Shown: one piece after another, positions 17,432-25,340 of the stretch
How positions within the stretch are numbered: position 1 is the stretch's first letter
How the letters are laid out: every line of letters starts with the position of its first letter
Assembly: GCF_001188955.3 (NCBI RefSeq)
Contig: NZ_JPRF03000097.1
Span: 124,001-188,000, forward strand
Origin: Kitasatospora aureofaciens
GTDB taxonomy: Bacteria > Actinomycetota > Actinomycetes > Streptomycetales > Streptomycetaceae
Length of the DNA stretch: 64,000 nucleotides
Direction of reading: 5' to 3'
Translations under genes and position numbers: made by a program
Notes under the pieces: model-generated
Seen by the model: the letters and a program-made list of their open reading frames with translations, nothing else
The model's database searches: none
What the model was told of the DNA's origin: nothing

Positions 17432-18796
17432 TCAGGCGCCGCTGTTGCGCAGCATGTCCTCGCGCTCGACGACCTTGACCCGCTCGCGCTCCTGGGCCCG
17501 GCCGAGGGCGCGCTCGTGGGCGTCGAGCTGCTTCCAGCCGTCCCAGGTGGTGTAGCGGACGCCGCGGGCGCGCAGGTACTCCTCGACCGCCGCCGGGTCG
17601 GGTTCGGCGGCGCCGGGCAGGCGGCCGCCGGCGTGGTCGTCCAGCAGGCAGGCGACGGTCTCGTTGGCGTCGCCCTTGGTGTGGCCGATCAGGCCGACCG
17701 GGCCGCGCTTGATCCAGCCGGTGACGTAGACGGCGGGGAGGTGGGAGCCGTCGCCGTCCAGCACGCGGCCGGCCCGGTGCGGGACGGTGCCGGAGGCCGG
17801 GTCGAACGGCAGCTTGGGCAGCTCGTCGGAGTAGTAGCCGACGGCCCGGTAGACCGCCTGGACGTCCCAGTCGGTGTGGCGGCCGGTGCCACGCACGTTG
17901 CCGGTGCCGTCCAGCTCGGTGCGCTCGGTGCGCAGGCCGACCACTCGGCCGTCCTCGCCGAGGACCTCGACCGGGGACTCGAAGAAGTGCAGGTAGACCC
18001 GGTGGGGGCGGTCGCCGACGTCGCGGATCGCCCAGTTCTCGACGGTGGCGGCGACCAGGTCGACGTGCTTGACGGCGCGGCGCTCGGCGATCGAGCCCTC
18101 GTCGTACTCGATGTCCTCCGGGTTGACGATCACCTCGATGGTGGGCGAGTGGTCGAGCTCGCGCAGTTCCATCGGGCTGAACTTGGCCTGGGCCGGGCCG
18201 CGGCGGCCGAAGACGTGCACCTCGACGGCGCGGTTGCGGCGCAGGCCCTCGTACACGTTCGGCGGGATCTCGGTGGGCAGCAGCTCGTCGGCGGTCTTGG
18301 CGAGGATCCGGGCGACGTCCAGGGCGACGTTGCCGACGCCGAGGACGGCGACCTTCTCGGCCTCCAGCGGCCAGGTGCGGGGCACGTCCGGATGGCCGTC
18401 GTACCAGGAGACGAAGTCGGCGGCGCCGTAGGAGCCGTCCAGCTCGATGCCGGGCAGGTCGAGCGCGCGGTCGGCCATCGCGCCGGTGGCGAAGACCACG
18501 GCGTCGTAGTAGCGGTGCAGGTCGTCCAGGGCGAGGTCGGACGGGTAGTCGACGTTGCCGAAGAGGCGGACCTGGGGCTTGTCGAGTACCTGGTGGAGGG
18601 CGGTGACGATGCCCTTGATCCGAGGGTGGTCGGGGGCCACGCCGTAGCGGATCAGGCCGAACGGGGCGGGCATCCGCTCGAACAGGTCGATCGAGACACC
18701 GGGCGCCTGCGCGGCGTCGGACTTCAGCAGGGCGTCGGCGGCGTAGATGCCGGCGGGGCCGGCTCCGACGATGGCGACTCGGATCGGGCGGGTCAT
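17432..18796 (-). CDS. fprA: ferredoxin/flavodoxin-NADP+ reductase, FprA type
   Basis: A 454-residue flavoprotein of the adrenodoxin reductase-like FprA family, which moves electrons from NADPH to ferredoxins, for example to serve cytochromes P450. The FAD-binding Rossmann motif is VAIVGAGPAGIYAADAL at the N-terminus. Family marks include APFGLIRYGVAPDHPRIK, the NADPH-binding VAVLGVGNVALDVARIL and the C-terminal YVTGWIKRGPVGLIGHTKGDA. The ATG at 18796 follows GGAGGA; an in-frame ATG 20 codons upstream is less likely. Upstream lies an array of GGTCATAG half-sites (18892-18920). I see no ferredoxin or P450 gene beside it. Confidence 0.93.
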   Translation of the reverse strand: MTRPIRVAIVGAGPAGIYAADALLKSDAAQAPGVSIDLFERMPAPFGLIRYGVAPDHPRIKGIVTALHQVLDKPQVRLFGNVDYPSDLALDDLHRYYDAVVFATGAMADRALDLPGIELDGSYGAADFVSWYDGHPDVPRTWPLEAEKVAVLGVGNVALDVARILAKTADELLPTEIPPNVYEGLRRNRAVEVHVFGRRGPAQAKFSPMELRELDHSPTIEVIVNPEDIEYDEGSIAERRAVKHVDLVAATVENWAIRDVGDRPHRVYLHFFESPVEVLGEDGRVVGLRTERTELDGTGNVRGTGRHTDWDVQAVYRAVGYYSDELPKLPFDPASGTVPHRAGRVLDGDGSHLPAVYVTGWIKRGPVGLIGHTKGDANETVACLLDDHAGGRLPGAAEPDPAAVEEYLRARGVRYTTWDGWKQLDAHERALGRAQERERVKVVEREDMLRNSGA

Positions 18797-18891
18797 GCGG
18801 GCGGATCCTCCGGTCGGGCGCAGGGGAGGTGAATTGGTCTGGACCCTCGCAGCCAACCCGCTGTTCGAGCGGAGGTGTAGTCGGTGCTGAT

Positions 18892-18920
18892 CTATGAGGT
18901 CATAGAGCTGACCTATGACC
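18892..18920. promoter_or_regulatory. three half-site operator array upstream of fprA
   Basis: CTATGA-GG-TCATAG (18892-18905) is a palindrome. Its right half GGTCATAG (18898-18905) also pairs with CTATGACC (18913-18920) across 7 bases, giving three copies of a TATGACC-like half-site. The array lies about 95-125 bases before fprA and next to the terminator of the SPFH gene. Confidence 0.55.
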
Positions 18921-18947
18921 GGCCCGGGAACTTTTCCCGGGCCGGTC
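18917..18947 (-). terminator. terminator of the SPFH gene
   Basis: A perfect 14-base stem, GACCGGCCCGGGAA with TTCCCGGGCCGGTC, around a 3-base loop CTT. It starts 10 bases beyond the stop of the gene at 18957. Its outer bases overlap the last half-site of the operator array. Confidence 0.8.
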
Positions 18948-18956
18948 CAGCGGCCG

Positions 18957-19790
18957 TCAGCTGTGCTCGGCGTCGGCGCTGGCGTCGGCGTCGGTGGCCT
19001 GCGGCGGGACGCTCGGGGCCGCGGCAGCCGGGGCCCCGGTGAGCCGGGCCGTGGAGGCCTCGAAGAAGCGCAGCAGCTCCACCGGGAACGGCAGCACCAG
19101 CGTCGAGTTCTTCTCCGCCGCGACCTCGACCACCGTCTGCAGCATGCGCAGCTGCATCGCCGCCGGGGTCTCGGCCATCTTGCCCGCCGCCTCGGCGAGC
19201 TTGGCGGCCGCCTGGAACTCGCCGTCCGCGGTGATGATACGGGCCCGGCGCTCGCGGTCGGCCTCGGCCTGGCGGGCCATCGAGCGCTTCATCGAGTCGG
19301 GCAGGCTGACGTCCTTGATCTCCACCCGGTCGATGTGCACGCCCCAGCCGGCCGCCGGGCTCTCCAGCATGACCTCCAGACCCTGGTGCAGGTTCTCCCG
19401 CCCGGACAGCAGGTCGTCCAGCTCGCTCTTGCCGATGATCGAGCGCAGCGAGGTCTGGGCGACCTGCAGCATGGCGAAGCCGTAGTTCTGCACGTCCACG
19501 GTGGCCTTGATCGGCTCGACCACGCGGAAGTACAGCACCGCGTCGACGCTCACCGAGACGTTGTCCTTGGTGATGCCCTCCTGGGCGGGCACCGGCATGG
19601 TGACCACCTGGACGTTCACCTTGCGCATCCGGTCGAGCACCGGCACCAGCATCGTCAGGCCCGGCTCGCGGACCTGCCCGCGCACCCTGCCGAGCCGGAA
19701 CACCACACCGCGCTCGTACTGCTGCACCACCCGCACGCCGGTCACCAGCCACAGCAGGACGACCACCACGACGACCACGAGTACCGCCAC
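18957..19790 (-). CDS. SPFH/band 7 (slipin/stomatin-like) membrane protein
   Basis: A 277-residue protein. I chose the GTG at 19790 because the valine-rich membrane helix (VAVLVVVVVVVLLWLVTGV) begins there, as in the family; the frame is open 28 codons further up. The SPFH domain follows with VVQQYERGVVFRLGRV, EPGLTMLVPVLDRMRKVNVQ and VSVSVDAVLYFRVV. The slipin helical region ends PDSMKRSMARQAEADRERRARIITADGEFQAA. The C-terminus is an alanine-rich tail. Slipins are bitopic or hairpin membrane scaffolds of lipid microdomains. Usual partners (NfeD-type protein) are absent here. Confidence 0.92.
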   Translation of the reverse strand: MAVLVVVVVVVLLWLVTGVRVVQQYERGVVFRLGRVRGQVREPGLTMLVPVLDRMRKVNVQVVTMPVPAQEGITKDNVSVSVDAVLYFRVVEPIKATVDVQNYGFAMLQVAQTSLRSIIGKSELDDLLSGRENLHQGLEVMLESPAAGWGVHIDRVEIKDVSLPDSMKRSMARQAEADRERRARIITADGEFQAAAKLAEAAGKMAETPAAMQLRMLQTVVEVAAEKNSTLVLPFPVELLRFFEASTARLTGAPAAAAPSVPPQATDADASADAEHS

Positions 19791-19959
19791 GCCTGTTCTA
19801 CCTTCTCCCCGTCGCGGCGCAGCCGGGCCGGGTCCGGGGTGGCCCTGTCGCCGGATGCTCGCCGCGCGCAGCACAGTATGCGCCCGGCCGGGCGGGACGG
19901 TAAGGCGTGTGCGGCGGGATCTTGACGCATCGTTGACGGGCGGCGGCGGGGGCGGGGCT

Positions 19960-19995
19960 CGGGGCGCGCCGGTGGGATCCGACCGGCGCGCCCCG
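19960..19995 (-). terminator. terminator of the NmrA-type gene
   Basis: Perfect 14-base arms CGGGGCGCGCCGGT and ACCGGCGCGCCCCG with an 8-base loop GGGATCCG, 8 bases beyond the stop of the gene at 20004 on the reverse strand. There is no T run, as is common in streptomycetes. Confidence 0.8.
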
Positions 19996-20003
19996 GGAAC
20001 GGC

Positions 20004-20864
20004 TCAGGCGCGGAAGGCCTCGGCGTGCTCCGCCGCGAACTCGGCGAAGGTGCGCGGCGGACGGCCGGTCAGCTTCTCCACGTCCGAGCTGACCGCCGAG
20101 GCCCGCCCGGCCGCGTACAGCCCGTACAGCTCGACCATGCCCTCGGCCCGCCACCGCTCCCAGCCCATGCCGAGCAGGCCCTCCAGAGCCACCTCGGGGG
20201 TGAGCGCGGTGTAGGCGATCGGGTGGCCGGCGACGGTGGCCAGCTGCGCGGCCAGCTCGCCGTGGGTCAGCGCCGCCGGGCCGGTCAGGGTGTAGACCGC
20301 GCCCTCGTGCCCCTCGGTGGCCAGCACCTCGACGGCGGCCGCCGCGACGTCCCGGGCGTCCACGTACGACACCGCGCCATCGCCGCCCGGCACGGCCAGG
20401 TGGCCGGCCCTGACGGTCGGCGCCGTGCCGAGGAAGTTCTGGTAGAAGCCGTTCGGGCCGAGCACCGTCCACGGCAGGCCGGAGGCCTTCAGGTGGTCCA
20501 GGCCCGCGATGTGCGCGCCGATGAAGCGCACGCCCTCCGGGCGGTACTCGATGCCGGCAGCCGCGTGCAGCACGATCCGCGGGCGGCGGCCGGTGCGGAC
20601 GGCCGCGTCGACCACGTTCTTCTCGTGCTGGGCCATCTCCGGGTGGACGGCCACCAGCAGGTAGACCGTGTCGGCTCCGGCGAGGGCGGCGTCCAGCGAC
20701 GCCGGGTCGGCGAAGTCGGCGGCGACCCGCTCGACGGCCTCGTCCCACTCGGCCGGGCCCTCGGACCCCGCGCGCACCAGCGCCCGGACCGACCGGCCGC
20801 GCTCACGCAGCCCCACGACCACCTTGGAACCGACCGTACCGGTGGCACCCGTCACGACGATCAC
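20004..20864 (-). CDS. NmrA/NAD(P)H-binding SDR-like reductase
   Basis: A 286-residue protein from a GTG with GAGGAG upstream. The N-terminus is an atypical-SDR Rossmann fold: VIVVTGATGTVGSKVV, then VRALVRAGSEGPAEW and DFADPASLDAALAGADTVYLLV. The family's WTVLGPNGFYQNFL follows, and the substrate lobe ends in RTFAEFAAEHAEAFR. No SDR catalytic Tyr-x-x-x-Lys is obvious, as in the NmrA group (quinone oxidoreductase 2, azoreductase-like or redox-sensing proteins). It probably reduces a quinone-like substrate or senses NADP(H). It stands alone on its strand with its own terminator. Confidence 0.88.
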   Translation of the reverse strand: MIVVTGATGTVGSKVVVGLRERGRSVRALVRAGSEGPAEWDEAVERVAADFADPASLDAALAGADTVYLLVAVHPEMAQHEKNVVDAAVRTGRRPRIVLHAAAGIEYRPEGVRFIGAHIAGLDHLKASGLPWTVLGPNGFYQNFLGTAPTVRAGHLAVPGGDGAVSYVDARDVAAAAVEVLATEGHEGAVYTLTGPAALTHGELAAQLATVAGHPIAYTALTPEVALEGLLGMGWERWRAEGMVELYGLYAAGRASAVSSDVEKLTGRPPRTFAEFAAEHAEAFRA

Positions 20865-21102
20865 GGATGTGTCTCCTCGTCCCCGTTGGCGACCCGGACC
20901 TGATTCCGCGTCAGGTGGATGATCGCAGGCGCCGGGTGGGGGATCAAGGTCGGGTCCCGCGCACACCGTGCGGGCGTGCCGACACGCACGGGGCCCTGCC
21001 GTTCCTCGACTTGGCGATGGCCGGACGCTTGGATGGATCGGGCCTGGTCACCGCCCGGACGCCGGTCCGGTGGCCCCCTGGGCGAGCCGAGGAGCCACCA
21101 CC

Positions 21103-21759
21103 GTGAACCAACCGTCCGATCCCGACCCCACCGCCGTGGCCCGCCGGGTCGCCGAACGGCGCGAGCGGCTCGGCCTCAGCGAGGAGGACCTGGCCCACCG
21201 GGCGGCGATGGCGCCCCGCTACCTGGCCCACCTGCTCGAGGCCGGGCCCGTGTTCGACCCCGGCGGCTTCGTGCGGATCGCCGCCGCGCTCGGCGCGACC
21301 CGGGACGAACTCCTGGCGGACGGCCCCGACACCCCGCCCGGTCTCGGCGGGCCCGGTCCGCGGCCGAGGCTGCTCCACCTGACAGACGCCGAGTGCTGGG
21401 AACTGGTCGGCTCGCACGGGATCGGCCGGATCGCCCTGCCGGTGCGGCCCGGCCCGGCGGTCCACCCGGTCAACTACGTGGTCGACCGGGCCTCGTTCGC
21501 CTACCGAACGGGCGACCGGACCGGGACCGCGCCTGAGGAGGGGGCGGAGGTGTCGCTGGAGGTCGACCGCATCGACGAGTTCCAGGGTCGCGGCTGGACC
21601 GTCCTCGTCATCGGGCCGGCGCGGTACGTGGACGACCCGGAGGAGCGGCGCCACCTGGACGGCCTGCCCGGCGCGGCCCCGTGGGCGGGCGGCGACCGGC
21701 CGCGCTGGGTGCGGATCCGGCCCGCGGAGATCAGCGGCCGGCGGCTGGTGACCGGCTGA
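21103..21759 (+). CDS. HTH plus pyridoxamine 5'-phosphate oxidase-like protein
   Basis: A 218-residue fusion. The GTG start has GAGGAG eight bases upstream. Residues about 12-75 are a Cro/XRE-like helix-turn-helix (VARRVAERRERLGLSEEDLAHRAAMAPRYLAHLLEAG). Residues about 90-218 are a flavin-binding split-barrel (PNPOx-like) domain with ECWELVGSHGIGRIAL, VHPVNYVVDRASFAYRTG and EVDRIDEFQGRGWTVLVIGPA. In actinomycetes this architecture is common as FMN- or F420-binding regulators of unknown signal. It is divergent from the NmrA-type reductase at 20004. A T-rich stretch follows. Confidence 0.85.
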   Translation: MNQPSDPDPTAVARRVAERRERLGLSEEDLAHRAAMAPRYLAHLLEAGPVFDPGGFVRIAAALGATRDELLADGPDTPPGLGGPGPRPRLLHLTDAECWELVGSHGIGRIALPVRPGPAVHPVNYVVDRASFAYRTGDRTGTAPEEGAEVSLEVDRIDEFQGRGWTVLVIGPARYVDDPEERRHLDGLPGAAPWAGGDRPRWVRIRPAEISGRRLVTG

Positions 21760-21846
21760 GCGCGGTGGCCGGTGCGGTCGTGCGGATGACCGGCGGGCGG
21801 CGGGCGTCGGGCGCCGGCCCAGGACGAGGGCGGGGCGGTCAGGGCG

Positions 21847-21882
21847 GCGCGAAGCGCGCACGCCACATCAACTTGTTTTTTT
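21847..21882 (+). terminator. possible terminator with T tract
   Basis: GCGC-GAA-GCGC stem (21847-21857), then a run of seven T (21876-21882), an unusually T-rich stretch for this genome. The stem is short and the T run is 18 bases away, so this is weak. It lies between the genes at 21759 and 21947; nothing else is visible in that 187-base gap. Confidence 0.35.
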
Positions 21883-21946
21883 AAAAGGCGAGTTGGTGGA
21901 CCAGCTGGTGGCGGGCGGCAGCTGACCGCTCGGGCATACTCGTCGG

Positions 21947-22624
21947 ATGGACGGACGCACCAGGGCTGCCTGGACCAACACCACCCATGACTGGGCCGCC
22001 GCCGTGGACACCGGGCACCTCGCCGGGATCCGCGCGGAGGCCGCCGAGTTCGCGCCGGGCGGGGTCGAGCACCTCGTCCTGGAGGTGCTCGCCTACCCCG
22101 GCGACGAGGCGGCCGCGCGCGGCGCGGGCCGGTGCGTCGTCATCCTGCATGCCGACGGCTCGGTGTCCGTCCGCGACGACGGGCGGGGCACCGACACCCG
22201 GGTCGACGAGCACGGCGAGGTGGTGAAGAAGCCGGTCATGGCCACCAAGGACCTGCGCTTCTTCGACCGGCCCGAGGCGGAGCGTCTCCCGGACGGGCAC
22301 CCGCGCCGGGGCATGTCCGTGGTCGCGGCACTCAGCTCCTGGCTGGTGCACACCAACCGCCGGCACAACGGGGCCTGGACCCAGCGCTACGAGCATGGCC
22401 TCCCGGTCACCGGCCTCGACCCGGTCGAACCCGACGGCACCACCGGCACCTCCGTGACCTTCCGGCCCGATCCGTCGTTGCTCCCGCAGAGCCCGTTGGA
22501 CGCGGACCGGCTGACCCGCTGGGCGGCGCACTGGCCGGCCCTGGAGGTCCGCGTCGAGTCCGCGGTGCGGGAGGACCAGACCGGCGTCGGTGGTGGGCCC
22601 TCGCGTGGCCGGGCCGCCTTGTAG
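21947..22624 (+). CDS. orphan GyrB-like ATP-binding protein
   Basis: A 225-residue protein similar in layout to the GHKL ATPase domain of DNA gyrase B. It has GGVEHLVLEVLAYPGDEAA at the place of the gyrase N box, DGSVSVRDDGRGTDTRVDEHG at the place of DGSVxVxDNGRG, and HPRRGMSVVAALSSWLVHTNRR at the place of the GLHGVGxxVVNALS lid. It ends with GTSVTFRPDPSLLP. The N-box Asn that coordinates Mg is not obvious, and transducer, toprim and C-terminal domains are absent. It may bind ATP without strand passage. The gene ends within the operator of the toxin-antitoxin pair at 22655. Confidence 0.75.
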   Translation: MDGRTRAAWTNTTHDWAAAVDTGHLAGIRAEAAEFAPGGVEHLVLEVLAYPGDEAAARGAGRCVVILHADGSVSVRDDGRGTDTRVDEHGEVVKKPVMATKDLRFFDRPEAERLPDGHPRRGMSVVAALSSWLVHTNRRHNGAWTQRYEHGLPVTGLDPVEPDGTTGTSVTFRPDPSLLPQSPLDADRLTRWAAHWPALEVRVESAVREDQTGVGGGPSRGRAAL

Positions 22625-22644
22625 CGGCCGCTACCGACCGCTAC
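22621..22644. promoter_or_regulatory. palindromic operator of the toxin-antitoxin operon
   Basis: GTAGCGGCCGCTAC (22621-22634) is a perfect 14-base palindrome, followed after CGA by a third half-site CCGCTAC (22638-22644). It ends 10 bases before the antitoxin ATG and overlaps the stop of the GyrB-like gene. The position is that of an autoregulatory ribbon-helix-helix operator. Confidence 0.65.
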
Positions 22645-22654
22645 GCTCACCGCC

Positions 22655-22903
22655 ATGAAGCAGTTGAACGTCCGCCTGGACGACGCCGTGCACGAGGCGC
22701 TGGAGCAGCGCGCCGAGGCCGCCGGGATGAGCCTGCCGGACTACGCGCGCAAGGTGCTGGCCGAGGAGGCGGACGAGCGCCGAGAGCGCTTCCTGACCGC
22801 CGCCGCCCACTTCGCCCAGGCCTGGGGCCCGGCGTTCGAGGCGGAGTTCGGCCCGTACCCGGCTCCGGCCCCCGCCCGCGGCGCCGCGGCGGACGCCGCG
22901 TGA
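22655..22903 (+). CDS. ribbon-helix-helix antitoxin
   Basis: An 82-residue protein. Residues 1-40 are a ribbon-helix-helix domain: beta strand MKQLNVRLDDAVHEALEQRA, then AGMSLPDYARKVLAEEAD. The C-terminal half is an acidic/alanine-rich extension (FLTAAAHFAQAWGPAFEAEFG) that would wrap the toxin. The stop overlaps the next gene's start (GTGA). Gene order, size and the upstream palindrome fit an autoregulating antitoxin of the FitA/Phd-like type paired with a Doc-fold toxin. Confidence 0.85.
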   Translation: MKQLNVRLDDAVHEALEQRAEAAGMSLPDYARKVLAEEADERRERFLTAAAHFAQAWGPAFEAEFGPYPAPAPARGAAADAA

Positions 22904-23271
22904 TCCTGCGGATCGACCGGACCTGGCTGCTCGACCTCGCCCACCAGTTCCTGCCCGGCGACCCGGACGTCACCGACTACGGCACCCTTGCCGCCGCCGT
23001 CGCCCGGCACGCCGACGAGGTCATGGACGTCCCCGTCTACGGCGCGGTGCACCAGCGCGCGGCCGCGCTGATGCACCAGCTGATCCGCGTCCCCGCCCTG
23101 GAATCGGCCAACGAGCACTTCGCCGCCGTGGTCGCCGCCGCCTACCTCAGCGCCTCCGGCGTCATCGTCACCGCCGAACCCAAGCACGCCGTCGACCTCG
23201 CGGCCCGCATCCGCGCGGGCCACGCCGACGTCCGGGAGACCTCGACCACGATCCGCACCTGGTACCGCTGA
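22900..23271 (+). CDS. Doc/Fic-fold toxin component with degenerate catalytic motif
   Basis: A 123-residue protein from a GTG overlapping the antitoxin stop. It follows the Doc family plan: ILRIDRTWLLDLAHQFLPGDP, VTDYGTLAAAVARHADEVMDVPVYGAVHQRAAALMHQLI, then the region where Fic proteins carry H-x-F-x-D/E-G-N-x-R. Here it reads VPALESANEHFAAVVAAAYL: the Asn is kept, but the His and Arg positions are not. Close homologues in streptomycetes are annotated as Fic-family toxin components with similar changes. It may act without AMP or phosphate transfer, or be inactive. A strong terminator follows. Confidence 0.8.
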   Translation: MILRIDRTWLLDLAHQFLPGDPDVTDYGTLAAAVARHADEVMDVPVYGAVHQRAAALMHQLIRVPALESANEHFAAVVAAAYLSASGVIVTAEPKHAVDLAARIRAGHADVRETSTTIRTWYR

Positions 23272-23295
23272 GCCGACGTCCAGGATGGCCGTCGC

Positions 23296-23328
23296 GCGCG
23301 AGAAGTCGGACCGGCCGACTTCTCGCGC
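23296..23328. terminator. bidirectional terminator between toxin and Fic genes
   Basis: Perfect 14-base arms GCGCGAGAAGTCGG and CCGACTTCTCGCGC with a 5-base loop ACCGG. It sits between the converging genes ending at 23271 (+) and 23344 (-). Confidence 0.85.
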
Positions 23329-23343
23329 AACGGCCGGGCCCGC

Positions 23344-24067
23344 TCAGCCGGTTCGGCGCCGGGTCTCTACGAGGTGGCGGTTGACGAAATTGCCGAGGAA
23401 CACCGGCCCCGACGGATCGGCGGCACGGTAGCTCACCCGGCGCAGCAGGCTGACGTTGTCCAGGGCGGCGCCCTCGCGGGCCAGGACGAAGACCAGGGTG
23501 AGGAAGGCGCAGCGGGCGTTGCCGTCGTCGAACGGATGGAAGAAGCACACGTCCAGGTAGGCGCGCGCGGCACGGGCCGTCAGCGGTAGGGGGCGTTCGC
23601 TGTCCGGCGCGCTCTCGGCCAGGCAGGCATCGAGACGGGCGCGGGTGTCCGGGCCGATGCCGTAGCGCTCCCGGCCTTCCTTGGCGAAAGCGGGCAGGGC
23701 GCGGAACTCCGGCGGTCGCGGGGTGCCGAGGACGAACTGCTGCCAGTGTCGGAGCAGCTCGAAGTCGAGGTCGGCGCCACGTGCGGCATCGGCCCGTACC
23801 CGGTCGAGGGCGGTCAGCAGGCCTTCCGCGCGTGCCGGATCGATGGCGGCGTCGAAGGCACGGATGTCCGCCGCGGCGCCGTCGCGGTGGATGCGGCGGA
23901 TCCAGTCGAGCAGCGGTTGGTCGCTGACGCCCCGCCGGGCGCCCGGGGACCAGCACGAGGTCGGCGGCGGTGACGTCCCGGAGGGCGGCCGTGGCGAGGA
24001 GGCTGAGCGAGCCCGCGCCGTCCGTGTGGGCGCCGGGGGTGGCGGCAGCGAAGACGATGTCCGCCAC
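23344..24067 (-). pseudogene. Fic family protein, frameshifted near the N-terminus
   Basis: The C-terminal 200 residues are a Fic domain with intact core HPFDDGNARCAFL (compare HPFxDGNxR) after CFF, preceded by RPLPLTARAARAYLDV. The natural start VADIVFAAATPGAHTDG...DLVLVPG (GTG at 24067) is in another frame. The join to ARRGVSDQPLLDWIRRIHRDG needs removal of one base in the CCCGGGCGCC stretch near 23940-23955. An unbroken 256-residue frame from 24114 exists, but its first 60 residues are a proline/serine-rich shadow. Fic proteins transfer AMP or other phospho-groups to target proteins. It may be a real null or a sequencing error. Confidence 0.75.
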
Positions 24068-24130
24068 CGATTTCCGCCACGCCCGCGATGATCGCAACGG
24101 TACCGGGGCGGCACGTCGGGGGACGGCGGT

Positions 24131-25108
24131 TCAGCGGACCAGTTCCAGGGCCCGTTTCAGGTTGTACTCGGCGATGCCCGCCATCGCCGCCCGGTCGGGG
24201 AAGTCCCCGTCCAGCAGCCGCAGCGGTCCCGCCGTCAGGGAGAGCCGCTGCGCCAGCAGGTAGAGGGCGAGCCGGTCCTCGTCCAACCCTGGTGCCTCCA
24301 ACGGCGGGTAGGCCTCGTGCAGGCGGATCCGCAGGAACACGTGCTCCCACTCGACGTCGAAGTACATCGAGCCTTCCAGGTCGATCACCACGGGCTGCCC
24401 GCCCGCGTCCACCAGTACGTGGTCCGGGCCGAGTTCACCGTGCACGACGGCGTACTCCGCCCGCGGCCGCACCGCCCCCGCCAGGGCCCGCAGCCGCTCC
24501 TCCAGCCGCTCCCGGGCGCCCGCCATCCGGGAATCGCGCGCCGCCGCCTCGGCCAGGTCCCGCAGGGCACGCTCCAGCACGACCCCCTCGCACGAGCTCC
24601 CGCGCGAGGCTCTGCCCGCGTCGACCACGGCCACCTTGCCGTACGCCGGTGCCCGGTGGCCGCGCATCGCCTCCAGGGCCTCGCCGAGCCGGGCCAGCAC
24701 CGGGGTGGCGGCCAGCGGATCGCGCGCGAGCAGGGACGCCAGGCTCTCGCCCGGCACGTCCTCGACGACCGCGAGATCCGCCGGGCCGTACGCACCCTCG
24801 CGGTCGACCAGCCGGATCGCCGGAACACGGACTCCGAGGCCGGCGAGGCGTGCGTGCGCCGCCTCGAACAGGTCGAGCCCGAGACCGGGGGAGAACGGGT
24901 CGGCGAGGTCGTCGTCGCCCTCGGCGGCCGGCCAGTAATTCTCGGAGTCGTCCCAGCGGTAGGCGACCGCCGTCGCCCCGTCGTCCGTCACCAGGCGGTA
25001 CACGCCCTTCTTGCTGCCGCCCGCCAGCCGCTGCACGGCCGCCAGCCGTCCACCGAGGGCGGCCCGCGCCGCGCCCGACAACTGCGCCCGCACCGCTGCC
25101 GTCTCCAC
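24131..25108 (-). CDS. aminoglycoside phosphotransferase-like (APH) kinase
   Basis: A 325-residue protein kinase-like fold protein. The N-lobe has RLAGGSKKGVYRLVTDDGATAVAYRW (nucleotide loop and strand with Lys/Arg). The C-lobe has the Brenner-type catalytic stretch VVHGELGPDHVLV and the metal-binding IDLEGSMYFDVEWE. The HG-x-L and IDxE motifs have Glu where aminoglycoside kinases usually have Asp. The same fold phosphorylates aminoglycosides, macrolides, choline and homoserine, so the substrate is open. It lies 63 bases from the broken Fic gene's start, same strand. Confidence 0.88.
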   Translation of the reverse strand: METAAVRAQLSGAARAALGGRLAAVQRLAGGSKKGVYRLVTDDGATAVAYRWDDSENYWPAAEGDDDLADPFSPGLGLDLFEAAHARLAGLGVRVPAIRLVDREGAYGPADLAVVEDVPGESLASLLARDPLAATPVLARLGEALEAMRGHRAPAYGKVAVVDAGRASRGSSCEGVVLERALRDLAEAAARDSRMAGARERLEERLRALAGAVRPRAEYAVVHGELGPDHVLVDAGGQPVVIDLEGSMYFDVEWEHVFLRIRLHEAYPPLEAPGLDEDRLALYLLAQRLSLTAGPLRLLDGDFPDRAAMAGIAEYNLKRALELVR

Positions 25109-25184
25109 GAGCCACCCCTTCGTCTCCCCGATGCGCGCACCCTACCCGGTGCCGGGTGCACGGCCGCATGAGAGCCTTGCGGCG

Positions 25185-25307
25185 ATGAGTCCCGAGGACA
25201 ACGAGGCGGCGGTCGGTGAGCGGCTGCACCGGCGCGGCTGGCGCAAGGCGACGCCCGCCCGGCCGTTCGAGCAGTGGGTCGCGGAGAACGCCGCCGCCTT
25301 CCGCTGA
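25185..25307 (+). CDS. possible 40-residue protein
   Basis: MSPEDNEAAVGERLHRRGWR followed by KATPARPFEQWVAENAAAFR. It has a regular helical, charged pattern and coding-like codon use, unlike the shadow frames. No clear ribosome binding site is present. It starts 77 bases from the divergent APH gene. I recognise no family; the tail PFEQWVAENAAAFR resembles a short amphipathic helix. Confidence 0.45.
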   Translation: MSPEDNEAAVGERLHRRGWRKATPARPFEQWVAENAAAFR

Positions 25308-25340
25308 GGCGACGGGCCTCCGGTCGGGCCGCTCCGCCGG

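Noticed and set aside
19312..19760. Second SPFH-region protein on the opposite strand or in other frames
   Set aside because: These frames are arginine- or glycine-rich shadows of the slipin gene with no family features.
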